Source: JBJXHN01 sp046233135
GTDB taxonomy: Bacteria > Pseudomonadota > Alphaproteobacteria > Rhodospirillales > Rhodospirillaceae
Direction of reading: 5' to 3'
Assembly: GCA_046233135.1 (NCBI GenBank)
Contig: JBJXHN010000001.1
Span: 496,001 to 560,000 of the forward strand
DNA length: 64,000 nt
The position numbers were made by a program, and so were the translations under genes. The notes below the pieces were generated by a model. That model saw only the letters and a list, made by a program, of their open reading frames with translations, did not search any database and was not told where the DNA came from. Shown in pieces: positions 9,699 through 18,636 of the stretch; positions within the stretch are counted from its first letter, which is position 1, and each line of letters begins with the position of its first letter.

Positions 9699-9774
9699 AA
9701 GCCATCAAGGCTTTGTTCAGAGTCCGGGCGGTATGGTCTATCCGCAATCGGGGCTGCTGCAGGGGTAGCCGAGA

Positions 9775-10083
9775 GTGGAGCGGGTAGATCGCATGCTGGA
9801 TCACGAAGGGCTGGAACAGGTGGTGCGCAAGACCATGCGCCGACTGAGTGGGCAGCCTTGCGCCTTCGCCAGTGGGGACAGCGGCCGGGCCGTCGACTCG
9901 CAAACGGATCATTCCGCCCCCACACGAATCCCTTCGGCGACGGCTTCCGCCGCCTCCCGGAAAGGCGATCTGACAGGTCGTGACCGTGCCGTGGCCGTTC
10001 TGCGCGCCATCCGCCCCGACCTCAGCCTGCGCCAGGCCCAGGCCCTGGTGGGCGGGGGCGGGGGCGGGGGATACGAGCCCTGA
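9775..10083 (+). CDS. Hypothetical protein
   Basis: A 102-residue ORF starting at GTG 9775 (alternative ATG 9793). It has a basic N-terminal helix (EGLEQVVRKTMRRLSG), a Ser/Thr-rich linker, a helical block around DRAVAVLRAIRPDLSLRQAQALV, and a run of seven glycines near the C-terminus. No ribosome site is strong and I recognise no family. Codon use suits the host. It may be real, but evidence is modest. Confidence 0.4.
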   Translation: MERVDRMLDHEGLEQVVRKTMRRLSGQPCAFASGDSGRAVDSQTDHSAPTRIPSATASAASRKGDLTGRDRAVAVLRAIRPDLSLRQAQALVGGGGGGGYEP

Positions 10084-10427
10084 CCGACCCGATTATCCTG
10101 CGGCACTCTCTCCAAGGATGATCGCATGGCCATTTGGCAATTCAAGATGGAAGCATGCATTCTCGGCAACCCTGTTCAGCGAAGAGGTTGCTAGTATGCT
10201 AGTAAGGAAGAGGGCACTATAGCTCTTGCCGGCTTATTCCAGTGACCTCTCCGCCGGTTGCCTCCAGCCCCGGAACCGCCCGTTTTCCTCCTCCCTGGCG
10301 GGCCCTTCCGGGGCTATGGCCTTTTGTGCCCGGGGCTGAGCCTTTAAAAAGTTTATGTTTGAATCCCCTCGCTTTCCCGTGGCCTACTATCCTTTCCCTG
10401 GTACCTCTTCGGAAAGGCACGATCCTT
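10084..10427. other. Leader region with a large stem-loop before the ferredoxin-like gene
   Basis: Non-coding. agccccggaa (10266-10275) pairs perfectly with ttccggggct (10306-10315), and the enclosed cccg/cggg can extend the stem. A third cccggggct lies at 10330-10338 and could compete with the first pairing. It may be a leader or attenuator, but I could not match it to a known riboswitch consensus. Confidence 0.35.
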
Positions 10428-10799
10428 TTGGTCGTCATATCTCCTGATACGGATCCGAGCGGTCTTCTGCAACGCGCCGAGCCATCGTCGGACCGGCAGC
10501 CGGAGGCGGTGACGGTGGTGGTTTGCCAGCGGGATCGGGGTGTGCACGGGGCATCGTGCATCGGCCATGGCGGTGCCGGACTGGTGCCGGCCTTGCAAGC
10601 CGCCGCCCGCGCCAGGGGGCTGTCCGTGACCGTGCGGCCCCTGGCCTGCATGGGTCGCTGTGATTACGGACCGATGGTGCGCATTGTTGGCGGACCGTTC
10701 GTCTCCGGCGTGCGGCATGACGATCTGCAACCGGTCTTCGACGCCATCGCCGACCACCTGGCTGCCGAAACCAAGGCTCTGGCGCTATCCGATCCCTGA
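10428..10799 (+). CDS. (2Fe-2S) ferredoxin-like domain protein
   Basis: The C-terminal 95 residues resemble thioredoxin-like 2Fe-2S ferredoxins (COG3411/DUF1636 type). Four spaced cysteines are visible: VVVCQRDRG, ASCIGHGG and LACMGRCDYGP, with the CxxxC-like pair followed by a GPMV motif, then a C-terminal helix. The start is uncertain. TTG 10428 has ggaaagg ten bases upstream; GTG 10509 would give a minimal domain, but its cggagg sits too close. Redox or metal-related function is inferred from the cysteines only. It lies downstream of a large stem-loop and before an unrelated gene, so operon context gives no help. Confidence 0.65.
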   Translation: MVVISPDTDPSGLLQRAEPSSDRQPEAVTVVVCQRDRGVHGASCIGHGGAGLVPALQAAARARGLSVTVRPLACMGRCDYGPMVRIVGGPFVSGVRHDDLQPVFDAIADHLAAETKALALSDP

Positions 10800-10964
10800 G
10801 GGCGCCTTTCCGTCTTTCCTCACAAGGGCGTGAGGCGGGGGATCGGAGATTGCGGGCGTGGGAATCCTTTCGTAGCGTAAAGAGGTGACATCCCGTCCGG
10901 GCGCCTTCGGCAAGGACCACCGGCGGGGACGAAAGCCAACCCGAGGTAGGAAAACGAGGTCGCC

Positions 10965-11837
10965 ATGCTGTCCGCCGTGGACACATCGACCATTGCTGTC
11001 GCCTCTTTGTCGCGCCGGCTGCCGGCCGTGCGGCTTCGGGTCCCTGTTGCGGACTCCCGCTCCGTTGGCGAGCCCCAGGCGCAGCCCCGCACTGCACCGT
11101 CCTCCGATGCTGCGCGGGTCGCCCTCGGCGGGCTTCTGTCGCGTGCCTCGTTCGAAGCCTTCATCGCGGACTCCGGGGCCGGCTCCCAGGATGCGCAGGG
11201 GCAGGGGCCGGGGCAGGGGGACGACACCAGCGCCAGCACCACAGCCACCGCCAGCGCTGAAAGCGGGTCTGCCCAGGATCTGACGGACGAGCAGGAAGCC
11301 CAGGTTCGCGACCTCAAGCAGCGGGATGCAGAGGTGCGCCAGCACGAAGCGGCGCACAAGACCGTGGGCGGCCCCCTGGCCAGCCCGCCCACGTTCGAAT
11401 ACACGCGGGGGCCGGATGGCCGGCAATATGCGGTCAGCGGCGAAGTGAAGATCGACGCCACGCCGGAAAACGACCCGGAAGACACCATCCGCAAGATGGA
11501 GCAGGTGAAAGCCGCTGCCCTGGCCCCGGCCGAACCCTCGCCCCAGGACCGGCAGGTGGCGGCCCAGGCCGATGCCACCAAGGCCCAGGCCCAGGTGGAC
11601 CTGAACCGCCAGAAGCGGGAAGACGAGGAAGAACAGCGTGCCGAGAACGCCGAGGGGCCGCCCGGTGCCCTGGCCGATCCGTCGGAGAGCGGCGACCGCA
11701 GCCCGAACACCGGCCCCTCGGCGGCCGACAGGCGGGGGATCGCCGCCTATGGCCAGGCGATCCAGGCCATTTCGGCCGCCGCCCAGGCCTTCGGCGCTCT
11801 GAGCGGTGCGGCACCGGCGTTGCGCCTGTCTGCCTGA
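10965..11837 (+). CDS. SprA-related putative zinc metalloprotease
   Basis: The 290-residue protein contains the SprA-related/CJM1_0395 putative metalloprotease region. LKQRDAEVRQHEAAHKTVGG includes an HExxH zinc motif (about residues 125-129). It continues with FEYTRGPDGRQYAVSGEVKIDATPENDPEDTI, the family's most conserved block, and a helical segment with the KAQAQVDLNRQ pattern. The first 90 residues and the C-terminal tail are low-complexity. There is no signal peptide, so the site of action is unclear. ATG 10965 follows a gagg-containing region. The next ORF, a glycosyltransferase, starts 34 bases after its stop. No substrate is known to me. Confidence 0.75.
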   Translation: MLSAVDTSTIAVASLSRRLPAVRLRVPVADSRSVGEPQAQPRTAPSSDAARVALGGLLSRASFEAFIADSGAGSQDAQGQGPGQGDDTSASTTATASAESGSAQDLTDEQEAQVRDLKQRDAEVRQHEAAHKTVGGPLASPPTFEYTRGPDGRQYAVSGEVKIDATPENDPEDTIRKMEQVKAAALAPAEPSPQDRQVAAQADATKAQAQVDLNRQKREDEEEQRAENAEGPPGALADPSESGDRSPNTGPSAADRRGIAAYGQAIQAISAAAQAFGALSGAAPALRLSA

Positions 11838-11871
11838 CGCGGGCGTCCCGGTCTGCTATATCGGCAGCGTC

Positions 11872-13065
11872 ATGTCCAGCGCACCGCCGGTCCGAGGGTC
11901 AGCAGCCGCCGTGTCTTCCGTCCCCATATCCTCCGCCCCCCACCTCTATGTCGCCATCTCGCCCCACGGATTGGGCCATGCGTCCATGACCGGGGTGGTG
12001 CTGAAGGCCTTGCGCCGCCGCTGTCCGGCCTTGCGGGTAACCATCGAGACCACGGCGCGGCTGGAGCGGCTGGGGGACCGGTTTATCGACGACTACACCC
12101 TGGTGCCGGAGACACCGGATTTCGGTTTCGTGATGCACAGCGCCACGTCCATCGACCTTGCCGCCTCGGCCGCCCGCTATACGGCCTTGCACGGGGAATG
12201 GGAGCGGGTGGTCGAGGCTGCCGCGGGGCGGATTGCGGCACATCGGCCCGACCTGGTGCTGTCCAACATCGCCTATGCCCCGCTGGCCGGCGCGGCCCGG
12301 CTGGGCATCCCGGCCCTGGCCTTCGCGCCCCTGGAATGGCATGGACTGAGCGAGACCCTGCTGGGGGACCAGCCGGGGATGGCGGCCGTTCTGGCGGATA
12401 TGGCAGCGGCCTACGGATCGGTGCGGGAGACCCTGTGCGCGGAACCGTCCATGCCCATGACTGCCTTGCCGAACCACCGCCCGGTGGGGCCGGTGGCCAC
12501 CGTCGCCCAGGGGGACCGCGCCGCCCTGGCCGCCGCCATGGGATTGGCGGAGGAGGAGCGGGTGGTGGTGATGTCCTTCGGCGGCGTGGACTCGGGCCTG
12601 GATATCGGCTGCTGGCCGCAGGACCTGGGACGCTGGCGGCTGGCGGTCCATTCGGGGCAGGCCGCCCGGCATCCCCGGAGCGTGGACCTGCACGCCCTGG
12701 GCTGGCCGTTCGGGCGGGTTCTGGCCTCGGCCGATGCGGTGCTGACCAAGCCCGGCTACGGCATGGTCACAGAATGCGCCTGTGCCGGCCGGCCGGTGCT
12801 GTATGTGGACCGGCCGGACTGGCCGGAGGTGCCCCACCTGCTGCCCTGGCTGCACCGCCACACGGCGGCGGCGGAAATCCCGGTGGAGGACCTGCGGGCC
12901 GGCCGCATCGCCGGCCCGCTGGATGCGCTTCTCGCGCAACCCCGCCCGGTCCCGCCTGACGCGACGGGGGTGGAGGAGGCGGCAGAACGGGTGATGGCGT
13001 GGCTGGAGCGGGGGGATGCCGCCGCGATACCGGGGGAATGCTCCGGTTATTCCCCGACGGCTTGA
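11872..13065 (+). CDS. GT-B fold glycosyltransferase-like protein
   Basis: The product is about 397 residues. Near the N-terminus YVAISPHGLGHASMTG resembles the GHxxR/GHA motif of MurG and UDP-glycosyltransferases. The C-terminal domain has ASADAVLTKPGYGMVTECACAG, the nucleotide-sugar-binding loop of GT-B enzymes (also found in L-arabinokinase-like proteins). No membrane segment is evident. ATG 11872 is chosen over the open upstream frame, which would overlap the previous gene. Acceptor and donor are unknown. It converges with a small minus-strand gene, overlapping its 3' end by 19 bases. Confidence 0.75.
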   Translation: MSSAPPVRGSAAAVSSVPISSAPHLYVAISPHGLGHASMTGVVLKALRRRCPALRVTIETTARLERLGDRFIDDYTLVPETPDFGFVMHSATSIDLAASAARYTALHGEWERVVEAAAGRIAAHRPDLVLSNIAYAPLAGAARLGIPALAFAPLEWHGLSETLLGDQPGMAAVLADMAAAYGSVRETLCAEPSMPMTALPNHRPVGPVATVAQGDRAALAAAMGLAEEERVVVMSFGGVDSGLDIGCWPQDLGRWRLAVHSGQAARHPRSVDLHALGWPFGRVLASADAVLTKPGYGMVTECACAGRPVLYVDRPDWPEVPHLLPWLHRHTAAAEIPVEDLRAGRIAGPLDALLAQPRPVPPDATGVEEAAERVMAWLERGDAAAIPGECSGYSPTA

Positions 13066-13403
13066 CGCCCCGCATCGGTCAGCTTGCAGACCTGCCAGTC
13101 GGGTTTCAGCGGATTGACGAACCAGGGCTCGGCCCATCCTTTCTCAAGGCAGGCGCGGACGATTCGCCCGTCCACCCGGCGGCCGTACTCGTCGAACAGC
13201 GGCAATTTGCCGCCCGGCTGCTCCAGGCCCCGGCGCAGCCAGCGCCCTTGGGCTTCGGTCGGCAGATCCTTGCGCCGGCCCCGTTTCGCGGGCGCGGAAG
13301 CCCCGGTTTCATCGGACATGTCGAGAGCGGATTCGGGGGGCTCCGTCGTCTTGTTCGCCCGTGCCTCGCCCATGGTCTTGCTCCCTTCCGTCCCCATGCC
13401 CAT
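13047..13403 (-). CDS. Hypothetical protein
   Basis: A 118-residue basic protein. After a polar N-terminus (GASAPAKRGRRKDLP) comes a compact domain with RWLRRGLEQPGGKLPLFDEYGRRVDGRIVRACLEKGWAEPWF and a C-terminal CKLTDAGRQAV. The latter resembles the end of winged-helix-like domains in small alphaproteobacterial proteins. The function is unknown. The start could be Met1 at 13403 or the internal Met about 29 residues in. It is divergent from cutA. Confidence 0.6.
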   Translation of the reverse strand: MGMGTEGSKTMGEARANKTTEPPESALDMSDETGASAPAKRGRRKDLPTEAQGRWLRRGLEQPGGKLPLFDEYGRRVDGRIVRACLEKGWAEPWFVNPLKPDWQVCKLTDAGRQAVGE

Positions 13404-13444
13404 CCTTGGAGGCGGATGGTACGGAGTTCATCGGGGAGGAGTCC

Positions 13445-13759
13445 ATGACGCAGTGCCTGGTTTATATGACCGCCGGTTCGGAAGAGGAGGCCCTGGCCAT
13501 CGGCAAGGCCCTGGTGGAAGCCAGACTGGCCGCCTGCGTGAACATTCTCGGTCCCATCCGGTCGCTCTACTGGTGGGACGGCAAAGTGCAGGATGATGGG
13601 GAAATCGCCTTCCTCGCCAAGACGGAAGAGGACCGACTCGCCGTCCTGACGGAGACGGTCCGCGCCCTGCACAGCTATGACACCCCCTGTATCATCACCC
13701 TGCCGATCACCGGCGGCGATGCGGGTTTCCTGAGCTGGATCACCGAGACCACCCGCTGA
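13445..13759 (+). CDS. cutA: Divalent-cation tolerance protein CutA
   Basis: The 104-residue CutA1 family protein is normally a trimeric PII-like fold linked to copper tolerance; the true role is debated. ATG 13445 has ggggagga just upstream. The visible pattern is CLVYMTAGSEEEALAIGKALVEARLAACVNI, then SLYWWDGKVQDDGEIAFLAKT and SYDTPCIITLPI, all characteristic. Confidence 0.94.
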   Translation: MTQCLVYMTAGSEEEALAIGKALVEARLAACVNILGPIRSLYWWDGKVQDDGEIAFLAKTEEDRLAVLTETVRALHSYDTPCIITLPITGGDAGFLSWITETTR

Positions 13760-13783
13760 GCCCGTGGAAAAGGACCATCCCTC

Positions 13784-14113
13784 ATGGCCCCGGCGCCCAA
13801 GCCCGAACTGGTTGCAATGCTGGAAGATCAGATGGGCGCGCTGGCGCCGGTGGAGGTCAAGCGCCTGTTCGGCGGCTGGCAATTCACCGCCCATGGCCAG
13901 CCCTTCGCCCTAGTGATCAAGGGCACGCTCTATTTCCGGGTGGACGACGCCCTGCGCGCCGAGCTGGAAGCCCGCGGCTCCGAGCCTTTCCGCTACGAAA
14001 AGCAAGGAAAGACGGTGACCGTCGGCAAATATTATTCAGCACCGGAAGAGGTCTTCGACGATCCCGACAGCCTGGAAGACTGGACCCGCAAGGCCCTGGC
14101 CGCCGAAGGGTAG
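13784..14113 (+). CDS. TfoX N-terminal domain protein
   Basis: A 109-residue protein comprising only a TfoX_N domain: VKRLFGGWQFTAHGQPFALVIKGTLYFRVDD, later FRYEKQGKTVTVGKYYSAPEEVFDD. Stand-alone TfoX_N proteins are widespread and mostly uncharacterised; the domain is named after the Haemophilus competence activator, but that function should not be assumed here. It starts 25 bases after cutA and may be cotranscribed with it. It converges with ispDF. Confidence 0.85.
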   Translation: MAPAPKPELVAMLEDQMGALAPVEVKRLFGGWQFTAHGQPFALVIKGTLYFRVDDALRAELEARGSEPFRYEKQGKTVTVGKYYSAPEEVFDDPDSLEDWTRKALAAEG

Positions 14114-14170
14114 GCGGGCAGGGCACTCGGCTGGCAGGCGCCTGATCCCGGTCTCAACCTGAGTTCGTTC

Positions 14171-15337
14171 TCAATAGGGCACGTGCACCAGGGCCGTTGC
14201 CTGGGCGGCGATGCCTTCGCGGCGGCCGGTGAAGCCCAGGCCTTCGGTGGTGGTTGCCTTGACCGCGACCTGACCGGCCGGCAGCCCCAGGATCTCGGCG
14301 ATCCGGGCGGACATGGCCGCGCGGTAGGGACCGATTTTCGGGCGTTCGCAGATCAGGGTCAGGTCGACGTTGAGGATGCGCCCGCCCAGCGCCGTCACCA
14401 GGCTGCCCGCATGGCGCAGGAACAGGTCGGAGGGCGCGCCCTTCCATCGCATGTCCGTCGGCGGGAAGTGGCGGCCGATATCGCCGGCGTTGATGGTGCC
14501 CAGGATGGCGTCGGTCAGGGCGTGCAGCCCCACATCCGCGTCCGAATGCCCCTCCAGTCCGTGGGTATGGGGCACCTTCAGGCCACAGAGGGTGACATGG
14601 TCCCCTTCCTCGAACTTGTGCACGTCAAATCCGCTGCCCACCCGCAGTCCCAGAGCGGAGCCGCCGGCACCGCCGAACAGCCGCTCGGCACGGGCCATGT
14701 CTTCGGGTGTGGTGACCTTGAAATTGTCCTCGCTGCCCGGCACCAGGGCGACGGTGCCGCCGGCGGCTTCCAGAACGGCGGCGTCATCGGTCAGCTGCTG
14801 GCCCTTCGCGGCCCGATGGGCGTCCAGCAGCTCCCGGAAGCGGAAGCCCTGGGGTGTCTGGGCGCGGAACAGGCCGGTGCGGTCGACGGTGCCGGAAATC
14901 AGGCCGTCCACCCCCCGCTTCAGGGTATCGGCGACGGGCAGGGCGGGGATGGCGCCGGCGTGGTCGTCCAGGGCGGCGATCACCCGGTCGATCAGACCGG
15001 GGTCGGGCAGGGGGCGGGCCCCGTCGTGGATCAGCACCTTGTCGGGAGCATCGGCCACCAGGCTTTCCAGCCCCTCGCGCACCGAATCCTGACGCTCTGC
15101 CCCGCCGGGAACCGGCTCCAGCAGGGTCGCTAGTCCCTTGGCCGCTCCGTCGTAGAGCGGGCGGTCGTCGGGGTGGATCACCGCCCGGACCAGGGCCACG
15201 TCGGGATGGGCGCTGAAGCGCGCGAGGCTGTGGCGCAGAAGGGGCCGGCCGTCGAGGGAAAGATATTGCTTGGGCAGTTCCGCCCCGAAGCGGTGTCCCC
15301 GTCCGGCGGCGACAATCAAGACGGCGACCTTGCCCAT
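14171..15337 (-). CDS. ispDF: Bifunctional IspD/IspF (MEP pathway)
   Basis: This fused enzyme of 388 residues is typical of alphaproteobacteria. Residues 1-225 are IspD (2-C-methyl-D-erythritol 4-phosphate cytidylyltransferase): VAVLIVAAGRGHRFG with PKQYLSLDGRP, and later HDGARP. Residues about 230-388 are IspF (2,4-cyclodiphosphate synthase): RVGSGFDVHKF, GHSDADVGLHALTDAILG with the metal-binding Asp and His, and KATTTEGLGFTGR. Together they cover two non-consecutive steps of isoprenoid precursor synthesis. It is divergent from the CcsA-like gene, with a 127-base spacer. Confidence 0.97.
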   Translation of the reverse strand: MGKVAVLIVAAGRGHRFGAELPKQYLSLDGRPLLRHSLARFSAHPDVALVRAVIHPDDRPLYDGAAKGLATLLEPVPGGAERQDSVREGLESLVADAPDKVLIHDGARPLPDPGLIDRVIAALDDHAGAIPALPVADTLKRGVDGLISGTVDRTGLFRAQTPQGFRFRELLDAHRAAKGQQLTDDAAVLEAAGGTVALVPGSEDNFKVTTPEDMARAERLFGGAGGSALGLRVGSGFDVHKFEEGDHVTLCGLKVPHTHGLEGHSDADVGLHALTDAILGTINAGDIGRHFPPTDMRWKGAPSDLFLRHAGSLVTALGGRILNVDLTLICERPKIGPYRAAMSARIAEILGLPAGQVAVKATTTEGLGFTGRREGIAAQATALVHVPY

Positions 15338-15428
15338 ACCCCTGCTCCTGCTGATGAATTGCTGTCGGTTGGCTTCGCACTGACGGAAGCCTGCGGCACC
15401 ATACTTTGTCGGCTGCGCACGGGCGAGA

Positions 15429-15458
15429 TTGTTTTCCGTTGCATCGCAGCGCTATAGT
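15429..15458 (+). promoter_or_regulatory. Candidate promoter of the CcsA-like gene
   Basis: TTGTTT (15429-15434), an 18-bp spacer and TATAGT (15453-15458). The expected transcription start falls at or next to ATG 15465, which would make a leaderless mRNA. Confidence 0.45.
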
Positions 15459-15464
15459 CCCTCC

Positions 15465-16271
15465 ATGCAAACGTCGCTGACCGTTCATATGCTGGCCGTC
15501 GTGGCGATGATACCCGCAGCGCTCAGCCCCTTGCGTGATCCGGATGGATCGCGGCGGCCGGGTATTGTCGCCGTCGCCCTGGCCGCGCTCGCCACCCTGG
15601 CCGTTGCCTTCGGGCCCTCCCTGGCCTCCGGCTTCTGGCAGAGCGGGTTCGCCACCACCCTGTGGATCAGCATCGGCGTCACGCTGGCCCTGTTCACGGC
15701 CCTGTGCCTGACCCGGGTCCCGGCCTGGCGCCTGACACCGTTGTTGATGCCCTATGCGGTCGCCCTGGCGGTGATGGCGACGGTCTGGGGATCCGCCCAG
15801 GGACCCCGACTCGCCGAGGACGCCCCGCCCGTCTGGGTGCTGGTCCATATCGTCGTGGCCGTGGTCACCTATGCTTTGCTGACCCTGGCCGCCGTGGCCA
15901 GCCTGGCCGCCTTTCTTCAGGAACGGGCCCTGAAGGCCAAACGGCCCACGCACCTGACCCGCCGCCTGCCGGCCGCCCGGGAAGCCGACGCCCTCGGATT
16001 CGCCCTGCTGACCGCCAGCGAAGTGGTTTTGGGCATCGGTCTGGCCACCGGCATGGCCGTGCAATACTACGAAACCGGGGTGCTGCTGGAGTTGGAACAC
16101 AAGACGCTGCTCTCAATCCTGGCGTTCCTTGTGATTGGCCTCCTTCTAGTCGCGCGCGGGCGATGGGGGGTGCGGGGCAGTGTGGCAGCGCGGGGAGTGT
16201 TGCTGGCCTATCTGCTCTTGACCCTGGGGTTCCCGGGGGTGAAATTCGTCACCGAAGTTTTGTTGGCCTGA
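15465..16271 (+). CDS. CcsA/YpjD-like cytochrome c assembly family membrane protein
   Basis: The 268-residue protein has about eight hydrophobic segments, including VALAALATLAVAF, LWISIGVTLALFTALCL, LVHIVVAVVTYALLTLAAVASL and FLVIGLLLVA. The pattern with a conserved HxxxA in VHIVVAVVTYALL and a later GLATGMAVQYYE plus EHKTLLSILAF resembles the CcsA/CcmC superfamily, specifically the YpjD-like branch usually next to ffh. A role in haem handling is inferred from the family. ATG 15465 is favoured over an open upstream frame from 15429, since that part is not membrane-like and overlaps the promoter. Confidence 0.8.
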   Translation: MQTSLTVHMLAVVAMIPAALSPLRDPDGSRRPGIVAVALAALATLAVAFGPSLASGFWQSGFATTLWISIGVTLALFTALCLTRVPAWRLTPLLMPYAVALAVMATVWGSAQGPRLAEDAPPVWVLVHIVVAVVTYALLTLAAVASLAAFLQERALKAKRPTHLTRRLPAAREADALGFALLTASEVVLGIGLATGMAVQYYETGVLLELEHKTLLSILAFLVIGLLLVARGRWGVRGSVAARGVLLAYLLLTLGFPGVKFVTEVLLA

Positions 16272-16426
16272 CCCTGGCTAAAAATTGGGCGCTCAGGCCC
16301 CACTCCCCCAGTGGTATGTATCCCAAATATGAAAACGTGTTTTTGTGCTTTCGCTGAACAGTGGTTGTCGATCTCTGTGCAGTTGCCTAAACTTTGGTCA
16401 GCCAAGATGACTGAAGGATGGGCTGT

Positions 16427-17476
16427 ATGCCGGTAACCATAGGGTCGGTTCCCCTGGCCCCCCCCATTGACCCTGCGTCCCCCATTGACCCAGCGGTGGT
16501 GATGCTTGCGCCGATGGCCGGTGTGACGGACGGGCCGTTCCGCCGGCTGGCCCGTCGGTTCGGCTGTCGCCTGGCGTTTTCCGAAATGATCGCCAGCCGC
16601 GAGTTGATGGCCGGACGGGGACGGACGGAGGCCATGTGCACGCCCGATGGGGACGGTGCGCCCTTTCTGGTCCAGATCGCCGGCCGGGATCCCGAGGTGA
16701 TGGCCGACGCCGCCCGCTGGAACGCCGATGCGGGCGCGGCCTGGATCGACATCAACATGGGCTGTCCGATGAAAAAAGTGACCGGCGGCGGTCTGGCCGG
16801 CGCGGCGCTGATGCGCGACCTGCCGCTGGCCGGCCGGCTGATCGAGGCGGTCGTTCGCGCCGTGTCCCTGCCGGTCAGTGTCAAAATGCGTCTGGGCTGG
16901 GATGCCGGGTCCCACAATGCGGCCGAACTGGCCCGGGTGGCCGAACAGGCCGGTGCCCGTCAGGTGACCGTGCACGGACGGACTCGGGCACAGGTCTACG
17001 GTGGCAAGGCCGACTGGGCGGCCCTGGGGGCGGTGAAGCGGGCGGTCTCCATCCCGGTTATCGGCAATGGCGATGTCCGCTCCCTGGCGGATGCGCGCCG
17101 GATGATGGCCGTTTCCGGCTGCGACGGCGTGATGATCGGCCGCGCGGCCCAGGGTGCGCCCTGGCTGCCGGGCATGATCGCCCGGGCAATGGCGGAGGGG
17201 GCGGACCGGGTCGAAACGCCGCCGTGGACGCAGCGGCTGGACGCCGTCGCCGAACATTTCGAAGGGCTGCTGGAGCATCACGGACTCCATCGCGGCCTGC
17301 GTATTTCCCGCAAGCACATGGGATGGTACGCCGCCTGGTTGCCCGACGGAGCCGCCTTCCGCGCGGCCTGGATGGCGCTGGACGATGCCGGCGCGGCCCG
17401 CGCCCTGCTTACGGAAACCTTGGCCCGGGCACGGCAGATGTCGCCCCCCGCGCCCCACTGGGAGGCCGCAGCCTGA
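16427..17476 (+). CDS. dusB: tRNA-dihydrouridine synthase DusB
   Basis: This FMN enzyme reduces uridine in the tRNA D-loop. It has about 349 residues from ATG 16427, which is spaced well after gaagga (16413-16418); the alternative ATG 16418 abuts that site. Family marks are VMLAPMAGVTDGPFRRLARR, INMGCPMKKVTGGG with the catalytic Cys, a segment ending in SVKMRLGW, VHGRTRAQVYGGKADW and IGNGDV. It overlaps ntrB by TGATG. In alphaproteobacteria a nifR3/dusB gene heading the ntr operon is classic, and it lets ntrBC expression be coupled to this promoter region (16272-16426). Confidence 0.95.
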   Translation: MPVTIGSVPLAPPIDPASPIDPAVVMLAPMAGVTDGPFRRLARRFGCRLAFSEMIASRELMAGRGRTEAMCTPDGDGAPFLVQIAGRDPEVMADAARWNADAGAAWIDINMGCPMKKVTGGGLAGAALMRDLPLAGRLIEAVVRAVSLPVSVKMRLGWDAGSHNAAELARVAEQAGARQVTVHGRTRAQVYGGKADWAALGAVKRAVSIPVIGNGDVRSLADARRMMAVSGCDGVMIGRAAQGAPWLPGMIARAMAEGADRVETPPWTQRLDAVAEHFEGLLEHHGLHRGLRISRKHMGWYAAWLPDGAAFRAAWMALDDAGAARALLTETLARARQMSPPAPHWEAAA

Positions 17477-18579
17477 TGGTTCGCCTGACGCCTTTCCGCA
17501 AACGCCCGCAATCCCCGCAAATCGATCCCGGCACGGTGCTCAACGCCATCGCCTCGGCCGTGATCGTGGTGGATGAAGGCAACGCCGTTCAGTTCGTGAA
17601 CGGAGCGGCCGAACAGCTGTTCGAAAGCACCCTGCCGCACCTGCAGGGTCTGCCCCTGGCCGAACTGGTCCCCGCCGACAACCCGATCTTCAGCCTGATC
17701 GCCCAGGTGCGGCGCGAACATTCCACCGTGTCCGAATACGGGGTCCATATCGACACGCCGCGCACCGGCCCGCGCACCATCACCGTGCGGTGTTCGCCGC
17801 TGCTGGAGCGGCCGGACTGGGTGGTGGTCTCGCTGCACGAACTGTCCATGGCCCTGAAGATCGGCCAGCAGATGAGCCACCGCAACGCCGCGCGGTCGGT
17901 CACCGCCATGGCCGCCCTGCTGGCCCACGAGGTGAAGAATCCCCTGTCGGGCATTCGCGGTGCGGCGCAGCTGCTGGAACAGAGCCTGCCAGACGATGAC
18001 AGCGGGTTGCTGCGGCTGATCCTGGACGAAACCGATCGCATCGTCGCCCTGGTCGACCGGATGGAGGTGTTCTCCGACAACCGCCCTTTGGACCGGGAGG
18101 CGGTGAACATTCACCGGGTTCTTGAACATGTGCGAATGGTGGCGGAGAACGGGTTCGCCAAGTCCCTGCGGATCGTCGAGCACTATGACCCCTCGCTGCC
18201 GCCGGTCCTGGGCAACCGGGACCAGCTGGTGCAGGTCTTCCTGAACCTGATCAAGAACGCGGCCGAAGCGGTCAGCCACGACGGATCCGGCGAGATCGTG
18301 CTGTCCACCGCCTATCAGCACGGCTTGCGGCTGCGGGTGCCGGGCGGGCAGGTGATGGATCTGCCCCTGGTGATCAGCGTGCGGGACAACGGCCCGGACG
18401 GGATCCCGGAAGACCTGCGCGGCAACCTGTTCGATCCGTTCGTTTCCACCAAGCCGAAAGGCAGCGGCCTCGGCCTGCCCCTGGTGGCCAAGATCATCAA
18501 CGACCACGGCGGGATCATCGAATTCGACAGCCTGCCCGGTCGCACGGTATTTACGGTCATCCTTCCGATGGCGCGGTAA
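17476..18579 (+). CDS. ntrB: Nitrogen regulation sensor kinase NtrB (GlnL)
   Basis: NtrB phosphorylates and dephosphorylates NtrC in response to PII. The product of 367 residues is soluble with no membrane segment. A PAS domain spans about 20-125 (LNAIASAVIVVDEGNAVQFVN). The H-box ALLAHEVKNPLSGIRG carries the phosphorylated His near residue 152. The N-box is FLNLIKNAAEAV, and the G-boxes include RDNGPDGIP and KGSGLGLPL. It starts at ATG 17476 within the dusB stop, so it is translationally coupled. The ntrC gene follows after a 57-base gap. Confidence 0.95.
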   Translation: MVRLTPFRKRPQSPQIDPGTVLNAIASAVIVVDEGNAVQFVNGAAEQLFESTLPHLQGLPLAELVPADNPIFSLIAQVRREHSTVSEYGVHIDTPRTGPRTITVRCSPLLERPDWVVVSLHELSMALKIGQQMSHRNAARSVTAMAALLAHEVKNPLSGIRGAAQLLEQSLPDDDSGLLRLILDETDRIVALVDRMEVFSDNRPLDREAVNIHRVLEHVRMVAENGFAKSLRIVEHYDPSLPPVLGNRDQLVQVFLNLIKNAAEAVSHDGSGEIVLSTAYQHGLRLRVPGGQVMDLPLVISVRDNGPDGIPEDLRGNLFDPFVSTKPKGSGLGLPLVAKIINDHGGIIEFDSLPGRTVFTVILPMAR

Positions 18580-18636
18580 CCGGCGTTCATCCTCGCCCTG
18601 AGAGGCCATCGCAGCAACAGCTGGGAAGCATTTGAG

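Noticed and set aside
10200..10430. Cobalamin, TPP or other riboswitch before the ferredoxin-like gene
   Set aside because: The conserved cores of these riboswitches could not be found on either strand; only generic stem-loops are present.
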